Positions 36,644 to 48,032 of a DNA stretch of 64,000 bases are shown here, in pieces; the first letter of the stretch is position 1, and each line of letters begins with the position of its first letter. This DNA comes from Membranipora membranacea. Lineage: Eukaryota > Bryozoa > Gymnolaemata > Cheilostomatida > Membraniporidae. The stretch is from the NCBI GenBank assembly GCA_914767715.1, contig OU612069.1, positions 29,139,387 through 29,203,386 of the forward strand, read 5' to 3'. The position numbers and the translations under genes are program-made. The notes under the pieces were generated by a model. The model was given only the letters and a program-made list of their open reading frames with translations. It was not told the origin of the DNA and did not search any database.

Positions 36644-36694
36644 TGCTGTATCTAGCCTGTCTTGACAAGCTTGTCAAGACAGGCTATGCTGTAT
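36644..36694. mobile_element. 35-bp palindromic insertion with 8-bp target duplication
   Basis: 36,653-36,686 is a perfect 34-bp palindrome centred on AAGCTT, beginning TAGCCTGTCTTGACA. It and one preceding C are flanked by the direct repeat TGCTGTAT (36,644-36,651 and 36,687-36,694). The paralogous site near 55,880 has one GCTGTAT and no palindrome. This looks like a minimal element made only of inverted termini, or a fold-back excision product of an element with 8-bp target duplications. Confidence 0.75.
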
Positions 36695-37082
36695 GATGCT
36701 TTCCCCTCCTGCAAACTGATGTGAACCACCAAAGATAATAATCTGGAAAAAGAGCTACAACTGCCGTCAAACATACAACTATTTAGAAATGGCTGAACTT
36801 TACCATGTGAGTGACCATGTGATAGACCTGTGGATTATAGGTGGAGACTTAGACGAGCTGCTTCAAAGTTCCCTGCAAATCGCCCTCAGGCAGTTACCAT
36901 ACTGCAATATACACAAGTGTCATTGGTAATAACTGTTAGTCCTGCAACGCCTTATTATACTTTGAACAAATTTTTTAAACACCAAAAAGAATATTCATCA
37001 ACGCGAAACCCTCAAGGTTCACAAGGCAATACTGCAGTATACACCCTGAACTATCTTTTTTTCTTTTGATAATGATAAAGTC

Positions 37083-37275
37083 AGTCAATTCAATCAATCA
37101 ACCAATTGGTCAGTCGATCGGTCAGTCAATCAGTCAGTTGTTAGTTTAATCAGTATGTTAGTTGGTCAGTCAGTCAGTCAGTCCGCCTATCAGTCATACC
37201 TTCATCAAATGATCGTTCATCAATGAATCGATCTATCAGTATATTGACCAAGCGATCAATCAATCAATCAGTCGA
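37083..37275 (+). repeat. Simple repeat, (TCAG/ATCA)n
   Basis: Degenerate tetranucleotide tract with runs such as GGTCAGTCAGTCAGTCAGTC. It is absent from the 56-kb paralogous segment. Confidence 0.85.
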
Positions 37276-37279
37276 GCAG

Positions 37280-38880
37280 AGTATATAAAATGATATATTT
37301 AAATTTAATTGTATTTTTCCTGTAAAATTTAAATCAAACTAGGACATTGTCAGCGATTATTAAAGGATGATAATAGATTCTTGACGGACAGCGGTTTGTA
37401 GTTAAATCTTACAACAGTCATATTGAGTATCCTCCCAACAAAACATGATAACACTTTGCACTGTTTAGCAGGGGCAATGCAAAAATAGATCAGCTCTAGG
37501 CATCACCAGGGTTAGCTTCCAAAATTGCAAAAATCTAATAGCCCTTCGAACTCGAGGGTACTATTTATGTTTTGTGGCACTTGCAGCCAGACTCGCTGTA
37601 GAAATCACCTGCATGATCCAGATACCAAAAAAGATTTTATTTGCATGAGCAAATTTGTCCATAAATCATGCCTGAGTCATTTATCCTGTGTTGCAGATCT
37701 TTTGCTACTTTAATCGTGAGAATGATATACTCCCTAATTATCTGTGACATTGCTGGCGCATTCCACATGACGGGTATTCAGGAAAACACTGGCCTGGGGT
37801 TATGTGATTATCAATTTATGGACAGGGCTTAATAGGATTGGTAGTATGCTACCATGTTGATCCATAATAGAAGATGAAAGTATTTTAAATATGATATATT
37901 CCTTAATATTAGAGCCAAACTATTTTAGCCCTGTTAGATTGTGGACTGTAACAACAAAAATCTAACCTCTCTATTGCTTCTAGAATTTATTAACTATGTT
38001 TGTCTGAAAAAACAAATCTAAAACACCAATAATGGTAAGATGGTCACTGAACTGCTGTTAACATTAACTTATGTTAAGTATCTGTTTGTTTGAGCGCGTT
38101 GATGGTGTTTTATCCTAGCACCTTAATGTCTCACAAAAGGGGGGAGGGGGGAGGGGAGAGGTGAGGGTGATTTGGGGGGAGGTGAGGGTAATTGTAAATG
38201 CTACAATCTGTGTTTTTGATATGAGGCTATTTCAATGTATCCAATGTCTCATGATCTGTCATCGTTATTTTATTTCTAATAATTTGCCAAACTCAATCTT
38301 TAATTCACACAAAAACTTACATTTCCCTCATCGTCCTGCAGTTATGTGCAGGACCTAATTTCTTTATTGAGGGATTATAGAGTCACTCGATGGGATCGGT
38401 TCCACCTGGATCTGTTTGTTTGAGAGTGTTGATGGTGTTATGTCTTAGCACCTTGATCTCCTAAATGGGAGGGGGGAACTGTAAATGCCCGAACCAGGCA
38501 TTTCTGATATGAGACTTTGTCAATGTCTTCTGATCTGTCATCGCTAATTTTATTTCTAATTTGCCAAACTCTTTTATCTTGATTCTAAATTTTGACGAGT
38601 TGCAGCACAGCACAGTTTGGGCTTGACCGAGGGCATGCTTCTGATGTCTAAAGCTGCAGGCTTCTCATGGCTAAAGCCGCAGGCTTCTCATGGCTAAAGC
38701 TAGGACTGCAGTGATCATGGTCTAACTTAAGGTCACAGTGTCCTAAAGCCATGGAAAAGATGATTTCAAACTTAGAAACCTGTGTATATTAGTTTAGGCC
38801 ACCATTTAAATGAGATAAGGCTGCTGTGTCCATGAGAGAGGGTCAGAGTGTAAATAAGCTGACTATCTACAAACTTTGAT
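37280..38880. other. Non-coding; partly duplicated at 56,190-56,600; G-rich tract
   Basis: The part around 37,700-37,900 and 38,590-38,880 matches 56,190-56,600 (shared 'GCAGATCTTTTGCTA', 'CTTCTCATGGCTAAAGC'). A purine tract with several G runs sits at 38,129-38,185 and could fold as a G-quadruplex. No gene is supported. Confidence 0.55.
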
Positions 38881-38883
38881 ATA

Positions 38884-39150
38884 GGAGTATGAGGTGGCTC
38901 AGTTGGTTAGAGCGCCATTCTTTAGCACGCACATGTTGAAGGTCATGGGTTCCAGTCCCACTGCAGTCCATCGACTACTGGGGTTTGGTTGGTCCCCAGG
39001 TGTTGTCCGAGCTGCCTGCAAACAGAGAGCAAATTGGCGCATATATTGCGGCCTTGCCATTAAAGCATTACAATTTCAACGCCAATGCTTCGGGATGTGG
39101 CGTGTGATATGACATCCGATTTTAATCAACCATTTTTCTTAAAAGTCAAC
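38884..39150 (+). mobile_element. tRNA-derived SINE
   Basis: A box GTGGCTCAGTTGGTTAGAGC and B-box region GGTTCCAGTCCC, then the family body (CTGCAGTCCATCGAC, CCTGCAAACAGAGAGC, GATATGACATCCGATTTTAA). Homologous in position to 56,605-56,850. Confidence 0.85.
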
Positions 39151-39277
39151 CTTATAATAGATCCCAAAAATAAAGGCAACTGAGTATACCTATACAGTTA
39201 AAATCTACTGCTGCCAGTCAGGAAAATTTCTGCTTAAAGTCCAAAAAGGAGTATAAAAGGCCCACTCAACATAAAGC

Positions 39278-41332
39278 CAGTGGTACTTTTGTACAGTGAG
39301 TAAGTGGAGCTGAGCTCCACTTGGTTATAAACACCCTTCTTGAAGTGGAGCTGAGCTCCACTTCAATTTTTTTTATTCCCTTGATGAGCAGGGCTCTCAG
39401 CCTGGGAGGAGTCGAAACTTGAGTTTGAAATTAGCATGTCGCATTGTGGTATTTTAAAGGTGTAAAACGCCCTGAGCATAAACAGCTGCGGGTACGTATG
39501 AGATGGCACCGAAATATTGTTGGGTGAAACACCTGAGATTTGAAGATTATGTGCAAAGAATAGCTGGCAAATCAAGTCAAAGAAAGTATGTTGTTAAAAA
39601 AATGTTGCATCTAAGTTCAAAGCCATTAGCTTTCATGATGTTCAAAAGTTGTGTAGTTTCCCTCTTTATGTATTTATTGTCTGCCTGTTTTGCACACGAG
39701 CATATGTACCATAGACAAGAAATTACTAAGGAAAGTTTTTAATTTAATTGTTAAAGACAACTCCTTGATCACATCATACACAATTTTCTAGAGCGATGCT
39801 CTCAAATGCAAGTCAATACTCTAGGAGCAAGTTATTTTATTGACAAAGTATATGCATCTTTTTCTCGCAACATTTCATGTTTGTGATAGCAAGTAAATCA
39901 ATAAAAACCTAGAGCATTTCTTGTAAACATAAAATCGTAAATAATTTTAGATTTGATCCAGATGAACCAAATCGTATGGACTAACCAAGGCCGTCGCCAC
40001 AGGTGAAAATGACTCCCCATGATGTTAAAATATGATGTTTGTAAAAATATTGATTTAAAGGCGCCAGGGTAGAACGGCACAACTAATGTAATGTGATGCT
40101 ATTGAAATCATTGCCTGGATGTATCCGGTTCACCTGCAAAATCACTTTTTTAACATGTCTAAAATTCCAATTTCTATTTAGCCATAATAATCTCATTCGC
40201 AAATCTCTGGGATTGGCAGTTCAATAAGAGCATAGATTATCACAAATGAAATCAAATACCCACAACAAATACCACCCATTATTCTCATGTTATCTTTATT
40301 ATTCATCTCAGTTGGTATGTAAAGTGTTGATATTCCATAACGCTTAGAAATCATTGTTTCATCATTGATTTAGAAATGACTTGAATAGGCAGCGCAGTGA
40401 GAGTATTATTACAGTGAGTGCAGTGAGAGGCATTATTAGTATAGGCAGTGCAATAATCGAATCGAGGCGCCAGGGTAGAAAGGCTTAATTAATGTAATGT
40501 GATGCTATTTCAAATCATTGCCTTGATTTATCCGGTTCACCTGCAAAATCACATTTTAAACATTTCTAAAATTCCAACTTCTGTTTAGCCATAATAATCA
40601 CTTGGGATCTCTGGGAACATTGTTTGATCATTGATTTAGAAATGACTTGAATAGGCAGTGCAGGAGAGTATTATTACAGTGAGTGCAGTGAGAGGCATTA
40701 TTAGTATAGGCAGTGCAGTATTATTTACATAGCTTATCACAACTAGAATCTAATACTGGATCATTCATTAATAATATGGCATAAATTATTGTAAGGCAAC
40801 ATTTAGCATTGTTTATATATTATTTATCTCTGCCAACGAGCAAAATCTGAGTTTTTAGCTTACATTCTAAAATCCCCTAAGTAGCCTGAGTTGAACCAAA
40901 AAATGTGAGTAACTCGGGCTAAGCCTGAGTGGTTGAGAGCCCTTTCGAAAACAATGGGGAGTACTGTTCTCATGCTGGAGCCATACTAATAGATGGTAAA
41001 TACATTAATATTTGAGTGTTGGCTATGTGTTGTCAGTCCAGAAAAGTTATTTCTGTAACCGCCAATGGCAAGAAAATAGAGTATGAAAGCAGAAGCAGCT
41101 ACAACCAATTATAATTATCTGTTGCTGGGAAATGGGGATATCTGGCTCCCTCTGGAATACCTATCAAAGACAGGTGATGTCAGAGGATATTGGCTAACAA
41201 TAAAGCTGCTCATTGGCAACCTCTACAGAAGGTTGCTGGCTAAACCTTGCCGGCTGGGAGGATTGATTGATGAATTAAAAAATATAAATAAGTAAGAGCT
41301 CCACTTCATTATCCCTTACAAAAGTACCACTG
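39278..41332. mobile_element. Non-autonomous hAT transposon, 2,055 bp
   Basis: The ends share CAGTGGTACTTTTGTA in inverted orientation, then a degenerate GTGGAGCT, and are flanked by a perfect 8-bp target duplication CATAAAGC (39,270-39,277 and 41,333-41,340). Just inside the left end are two copies of the near-palindrome AGTGGAGCTGAGCTCCACT. Two plus-strand frames of 70-80 residues inside are unrecognised, and no transposase motif was seen. Confidence 0.9.
40062..40720. repeat. Imperfect tandem duplication inside the hAT element
   Basis: Blocks GCGCCAGGGTAGAA, TATCCGGTTCACCTGCAAAA, TTTAGCCATAATAATC and GATTTAGAAATGACTTGAAT recur in order from 40,062 and again from 40,468. The second copy is shorter. 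Confidence 0.75.
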
Positions 41333-41479
41333 CATAAAGCGATCACCCAGCCATATCAAATTCAGATGGGATTAGCAGCATTCAAACTCATCCTGCTTTT
41401 TCGGAATTAGGAGGAGAAGCAGTGAATTATTTTCAATGGGAATCAGACGTGCTGATGCGGAATTGTGTGATACATGTGC

Positions 41480-41605
41480 CCAATAAATTTTCATTCCAAT
41501 TATGGTATCGGAAAATACAACTGCAGTGGGATTCGAACCCACGACATTCAACACTTTCGTGTTTAAGTCCAGCGCTTTAACAACTGAGCCACCTCCTACT
41601 CCTAG
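41480..41605 (-). mobile_element. tRNA-derived SINE fragment, minus strand
   Basis: The minus strand reads AGGAGGTGGCTCAGTTGTTA and GTGGGTTCGAATCCCACTGC, intact A- and B-box-like motifs. It is truncated after the head. Confidence 0.75.
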
Positions 41606-42282
41606 AAAGAAAGGGTTCAGCATTTTTTTTGGACTTATATGCCTCGAATGGAGACCAATGTACATATGTCTAGTCTATTAATGTTCAGTTTAATTGAAGA
41701 ATGTTAAAATTTTGATGATTGATACTTTCTAATAAGTGGAAAGTTCAGAATTTAGAAGTTGCTGGTTAGGTAGGAGGTAGGTTAGGAGAATATACACGGT
41801 GATGATTGAGTTCCGCCAAATCACTGCCATCTAATCTGGGTGAGCAAATTGTGATGTCCAATTATAACTGACCTTCATAATTCATAAGGTAAACACAAAT
41901 ATCAGATAATCAGCGAACTGAGGATAGTGAAAATTTCATAGTAGACCAGATGGTCTTTCACAAAACTCTATAGGTTTGAGAAATGAGTATGACAACAAGA
42001 GATAGGCTGGAAATGGATTGGTTTGGTTGACGTGTAGGTTTGACTGGATGAAACTTAAATTATGGAACGGGTAGACAGAAACCTAGCCCACTGCCGGGAG
42101 CTGTGTAGTCTCCTGAGCTAAAGCTAAATTATTTCCATTTTAAGATCGATTATTTGCTACAACAGATGGTCGCTACCAAGCAAAACATCATAAATCAATT
42201 GATCAATTTGTATGTTATAGATGAAAACAATTGTAATGATATAGTTTAATATAAGATGATGACATTATAATGTAAAACCTAC

Positions 42283-42633
42283 CCCTCAGATCCTGTGATC
42301 ATTGAGGCTACAAGCATCAGAGACTGTAAAGATAAATAACATCTAGTCAATGCAGTCAACGGAGAATGTATGTCATGGGATAACTTGATTCAACAATTTC
42401 AAATAATATTAATGGCTAAATAATTACAATATTTGCGGAATCACTTGCTCACCACAATAGATTTTGTTCAGCGTAAGTGTTATAATGAATTATTTTCCGG
42501 TAATATTCAGCCTAAAAACGATAAAGATGAAAGTGAAACTTCTTATCTTATCAGATAGATAACAATGTGCCTCTGTGTGTTGTCCTGTGGTGAGCTGTAA
42601 TAGTACAGACCTGTCCGCCTCTCTGCTTTTATA
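42283..42633 (-). pseudogene. Peptide gene copy C: exon 2 and promoter remnant
   Basis: 42283-42323 encodes SLMLVASMITGSE with good splice borders, and a TATAAAAG box survives at 42,626-42,633. The exon-1 segment is lost: the promoter block breaks off into unrelated sequence just before the expected ATG. No cysteine exon is found to the left within 2 kb. Confidence 0.75.
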
Positions 42634-42659
42634 TTACTCCTCTAGAGACCTTTTATCTG

Positions 42660-43865
42660 GTAAGTATTAAAATAACCGTACCATACCCTGTATAAGCAAC
42701 TCAGAATAAAATGGACACATGTCAAACACAATATGCATTCAGGCCTGCTGTCTGGTGGTTTGCGGCGGATCGAGGCGCTTCTAAAGATTTATTACTGTAG
42801 GAGCCAAAGCTCCAAAAGCTTTTGATCTGATAAACTTAGATACTCCCGGTGTACATATCAAAGGATCAATTTCTCCGTTTGTGGTTTTCTTGCCTATTTC
42901 ATTATCACAGAATGGAGATCAGCGCCAAACGATGTCAACTGCACTTTTATTTCTGCTTTTTTGGCCACATTAAGAGAACAATACAGATTTGATAATTGCC
43001 AAAAATAGATAAGGTTTAGCATAACAAAATTTTGATCGCTTGCTAACAATAAATTAATTTTCAAGTAAAAATGATCTAAGTAAGTCAAAATGTTGCCAAA
43101 TTTTCACAATTTTCTAATTTATTAAGACAACCTCGCTGTTTTATGTTACATCTTACAGAGACAATGGTCTAACTTTTGAAGACTGCAGGCAGGCAAAATA
43201 TACATCCCATAACAACACAGTGTAGCCTTACCCGAAATCAGGCTGCTCATGGCATCTGCGGTGTCCCGAAATCATCTGCGGTGTTTGTTGCCTAACTTGA
43301 ACTATTGCTGCCACTCCTGCAAGTTTGTGCTCATTGAATTCTGCATAGCTCCAAGATAATTAATTGAGACTTAAATCTCATAATTGACACCTAATGGCCA
43401 AATAAATTGCACAAACTGATCTTCAAAATCAGGGCATGAAATTAATTGTCTACTGCAACAGGTGACGTTGTTTACATCTTACTAGTGCTATGAATGCGCG
43501 CTGTCACTGGCATTCTGTTGGGACAGTTTCTGGCTTAGAGATGTTCAGCCATTAAATGGCAGATGGTAGCCTTCATCATTGATCAGTTCGTATGTGGCAG
43601 GATTACCAGCGGAATAACATGTCTACAGTAGATTAAATCTAACCTGACTCACGATGATCTATGTCCAGCTCATGTTCTCTTTTAGTGGGTATACAAAGCT
43701 TGGTGAATTCTACCAAGTTACGGTCTGTCCTCCCAAGTAAACTGCGACTCAGAGGGTAAACAGGGCTCTACTTCATTGAAAATTTAAATTAGAAGAGGAT
43801 AGTATTTAAGCAGTTATTTCATTAAATAATTAAAAATGTAAACCCAAACCTTGCCCACTGCCGAG
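42660..43865. other. Decayed cassette sequence without a gene
   Basis: Patches resemble the region upstream of other peptide loci (for example GTGGTTTTCTTGC, and the ACAACACRGTKTRRCCTTACCC block near 43,215, as at 36,238), but the alignment is poor. No supported exon. Confidence 0.5.
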
Positions 43866-44146
43866 AGGTCAATTTCTACAACAGATTGTTGCCAACAATG
43901 ATAATATCAAACATCAATTGATCATTTTTTATGTTCTAAATTAAAATAATAGTTACAAAGTATGAAATAAAATAAAATAAACACAATAGAATAAAATAAA
44001 CTGTGTCTAGCCTTAGCATTGCATTAGCAGCGTCTGCTCATTTATTTATATCAAAAAATTAGCAGCTTTATCGTTCGACTTTATAATGTTAATGTCTTCA
44101 GAAATTTTTTTCCGATTCATTCTTGAAATTTTGAGTTTTATTTTTC

Positions 44147-44766
44147 TTAGGTTAGGTTAGGTTAGGTTAGGTTAGGTTAGGTTAGGTTAGGTTAGGTTAG
44201 GTTAGGTTAGGTTAGGTTAGGTTAGGTTTATTATTTCAATCCATGTATCAACAGGCGATAAAATTGGATTGGTACATGAAAATGAAAAATTTAGATTTTG
44301 TTGAAAGCTGACATGTATTAAGGAAAATAGCTCTTTAAACACTTTTGAGTCCTGCACTTTGGTGGGCGATAGATGACATGTAGGCGAGAGAATACCTTTG
44401 CACAGTTAAAAACAACACAACTAAAAAGAGGAGGGTCTTCATTGGACGCAATATTGTTAAAAACGGTTTTCGACATCTCAGTAATAAAATCACTGAGAGT
44501 AGGCAGCTCAAAAAATTCAAGTCTTTCAGCATAATCAACGTCGGGTTCGATTATTTTTGTGGCTGAATCCTGTACATGTTCTAACTTGAGCTTTGATGCG
44601 TTTGATAAAAATTGGAAAAATACAGGGGATGCATAGGATAAAACAGAACGTATGTTCGTACAATAGTAAGTCTTCAAACCAACGTTGTCCATTCCGATCT
44701 TTCGTAGTTGGGGCATTAAAAGCAATTTTGAGTTACATTTCTTGACTGAATGTTCTACATGATCTA
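44147..44766 (-). mobile_element. CR1-like LINE, 5'-truncated, with (TTAGG)16 tail
   Basis: A minus-strand frame ending at 44,318 encodes the C-terminal end of a non-LTR reverse transcriptase protein: KKCNSKLLLMPQLRKIGMD, then SVLSYASPVFFQF, LEHVQDSATKII, LPTLSDF and YRPPKCRT. After the stop there is a short 3' UTR, then 80 bp of perfect TTAGG repeats on the plus strand (44,147-44,226), which form the element's 3' tail. The segment interrupts the cassette sequence that runs unbroken at about 15,350 and 58,315. A long target duplication is not evident. Confidence 0.85.
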
Positions 44767-44798
44767 AAACCAAAGACACTTATACAACTTAACTTAAG

Positions 44799-44896
44799 GC
44801 TGTTCGAATAATGTTTGGACCACTTTGCCACCAAGTTGCTCCCATCCATTTGGGGGTTGTCAGCTGCCTGAAGATGAGGGAACAGCTCATAATTCA
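44799..44896 (+). pseudogene. Sushi/CCP-like exon candidate (copy Y)
   Basis: Homologous to 15,384 and 58,345: CSNNVWTTLPPSCSHP, then GCQLPEDEGT. In this copy the acceptor region is changed (CTTAAG instead of CTATAG), and the LINE lies just upstream. Confidence 0.35.
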
Positions 44897-45311
44897 GGAC
44901 AAACTGGCTGATACCAAAATTGGACAGTTTTAATAGTGACCTACATTGATCCGTTAAACACGGTAAATACAGTCAGAGCCTATCTATGTGTTACAGGACT
45001 GCAGGTGGAGGACTGTAGGCAACACGTCTCTTGACACTTGGTATTTCAATTGTGCAAATTACTTCCGAAGTTTTCCAATCAGAGTGTGAATAATACAGCC
45101 AAGAGGTGAGAAAATTGAGATCCGTTTCTCCAGCTTGTCTCAGCAAGGAGCAAACTGACTCCGCCAGGTTTTCAACTTGAGATCCTGCCTTGTGGGTAGT
45201 CCTTCCCCAACAGAGCAAAGGCATTCACCAAAATTTAGGGCAATAAAACTGTCCAATGAGCCTTGTTCAGCAGTTGAATATTCAATCATTGATTCTCTAT
45301 GTTACTTTCAG

Positions 45312-45495
45312 GTTGGTTTCGAGGAGCAAGGAAAGATGAATTGCTTATGAGTTGATATGAGTCTGGATACAGATTAGTCACACTGGCTCTGAGACAGTTT
45401 CCAGTATTTAATATGACGGTTAAGAAATATTTGTTTTACTTTTCGGGTATCAGATTTATCCTGCACATTATTAATAAAGCTGAATATTGAAAGAC
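45312..45495 (+). pseudogene. Last exon and 3' UTR of the plus-strand cassette gene (copy Y)
   Basis: Acceptor GTTACTTTCAG, short conserved tail, then AATAAA at 45,473-45,478. Confidence 0.45.
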
Positions 45496-47396
45496 ACCCA
45501 CAAGAAGAATCATTTATATAGTTAGAGAAAATAAAAAGCAATCAAAATTATAACATACATAAAAACACAAGTTGTCTCAGTTTGGAGGCACACCTGGGGC
45601 CAAGTAATCAGTACACTGCGGCGGAACTTAAACTGGGATCCTCCAACACCACATTTGAGGACAGGCGCTCTAACCAACTGAGCTACATCCTATTTCTATG
45701 TGTATCTCAAAAAAGGAAAGCAAATCTCAGAACAAACTAGTGGTTGCTCTATTTCTGTTGCCGACACAAATCTATACAATCTGGTGAATAACCTCAGCGA
45801 GTCTCAAAGGTGAGCAGCTGTAAATCAGCAAAATGAAAAAAATTTATAAGATCCCTTAAAATTAATTGATCCGCTGTTCTGTCCTACAACTGTAACTATT
45901 CAGAAAGGACACCGCGCTGCTTTCCAGGTCTAGACTAGACAAAATCCAAGATTTGATTTTCCTTGGACAACCTAAATTATTCAGGCCAGTGTTTCTTTGC
46001 AACTATCAAGTCCTGTCATTCATATCTGTATAATTTATACACTTATATAGACCTAACATATAAATATATAATATACTTGCACAGATTACTAGTGTTGTGG
46101 TATTCTATATATAGCTTGTCTCTGTATTGTATCCATTTCTGATTTCCTGAATAATTACTGTAACTTGTCTGTTTGTATATAAACTGAGGGTGTTTAGTTA
46201 TAAGTTTGATTTATTGAGTCTAGTTACTTGGAAGAACAGGCATTAAAATGTAATTTATGTATTCATACATCAGAAGTATAGAAAAACACAAATAGTCAAA
46301 GAGAATTCTGAGCTAGAAGATATTTATTGTGCGATGAATTCAGTGCCATATATTTCAAAATAGTCAACGTTTGACGGCCGACTGCACTGCTTTTTTCTGT
46401 TCATTAGCGTCCGTAACTACCACCAAAACCAAGCACAATGTTCATCGGCACAACAACGTCCTGAATCACATTGAGCGTTAGAACTGCAGGGACTATCCCC
46501 GCCTGAAAAACAGTATCCTCCATCATAAAGATAAACTCTGAAACCAAAAGATGATTTATTAAACATTGGTGGTTTGGTGCAACACTTAGGACTTAAAGTT
46601 AATGTTTTAACTACTTATTAAGTGAATGAAGATTGAGGTATATTATAGTTAGCTGTATGAAAGGGGATAAACAAGAACTGCACGAGAAATTGGGAGTTTG
46701 AAGCTTCCTGGTTATCTAATGATACACAATATTACTTGATCGATACTGTTCAATCTGGGGAAGCACCAAGTCCTGGTGTCAAACAAACCAATCTATTTAA
46801 TCTGCACTGCTTGTTAAACTCAAAACTCTCATCATAAGTGATAAATAGGAACATACAGAATTATTATTTGTTTTGGAAGAAATGCCCTCAAATTTCACCT
46901 TGGTGACAAAATTACTACCATTCTATGTCACATCTACAGAATATGACTTTAAGTATGATTTAGTGTTCACTGTTAATAAGATGGTTTATAAATGTCAGAG
47001 CAATAAATTACTTTCACCTATGTCAGTCACCGACCAAAACACAACTGGGTTCGAATCTAATCATTGACTTCTGGGATTTAGATTAAAGTTATGAAATAAA
47101 TATACTATATAATTTTCACCGCAGATCCTGTGATCATTGAGGCTACAAACATCAGAGCCTGAAAATATAAATAACACGATGTCAATGCAGTGACCACAAA
47201 AGTGTATATTAGTCATGGGATTAGCTGGTCAATAATTTCAAATAATATAAATCGCTAAATAATTATCATTTCCTTGAACCATAAATGCTCTCTGCTGTCA
47301 GGAAGAAGCACCAGAGAATAGTTTATTAAGTATTATTATTACATTATTTTCTCCAGTCACAATCACAGTAATAAAGATAAATATCAGAGGGGTTGG

Positions 47397-47448
47397 GATA
47401 CTATAGAGATCATGGTGGTGTGATACTATAGAGATCATGGTGGTGTGA
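47397..47448 (+). repeat. Minisatellite, 23-24 bp unit (left part)
   Basis: Copies of GATACTATAGAGATCATGGT. The array continues at 54,419-54,522 on the other side of the inserted element. A related patch is at 35,205-35,272. Confidence 0.85.
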
Positions 47449-48032
47449 CTCAGTGAGATAAAAACATTCCATTGCTCAACATTGTATTATCAAGTGAGGA
47501 GTTGTCATTTCACAACAATTCAGCTCATTCACTCTGATTGGCTGACTCTGACAAATAAACCTGGCATTTTGTTTAACCTATTAATAACACTAGGTATAAA
47601 ACACACATCCCTTGAATCATGTAGCAAGCACTAGTTCAATGACCCGGATATTACTAATCTATTGAAACTCAATGTAAATACAGTGGGCTTCCTTTCATAG
47701 CAGGATAGTCATTTAAACTCACGCTGCAAGAAGTTTAGTGTGAGAGGAACAAAAGTATTAGCTAGTAAAAATTGGCTGTGGCTGCAGTAAGATACAGTGT
47801 ATTTTTGTGATTACATTCTGCACACCTATTTACAACATGAATATCTACTCCGGGCAATACTGAGAGAAAAATAATAATATTTGGCACTGCGGGGAAACTG
47901 AGAAGCTAAGGCTAGAAGACGCTTTATTGAGGTGAGTGCATCCATAAAAAATAATCGATGTCATGAAGAACACACAAAGACAGAAAATATTCATTCCACA
48001 CGTTGACACATTTTAAAACAGTAAAACAAGAA

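Noticed and set aside
38884-38960. Functional tRNA gene
   Set aside because: A and B boxes are present but the cloverleaf is not maintained and a SINE body follows; the same unit recurs several times.
44147-44226. TTAGG repeats as a chromosome-end telomere
   Set aside because: The tract is interstitial, abuts a LINE 3' end, and interrupts sequence that is continuous in two other cassette copies.
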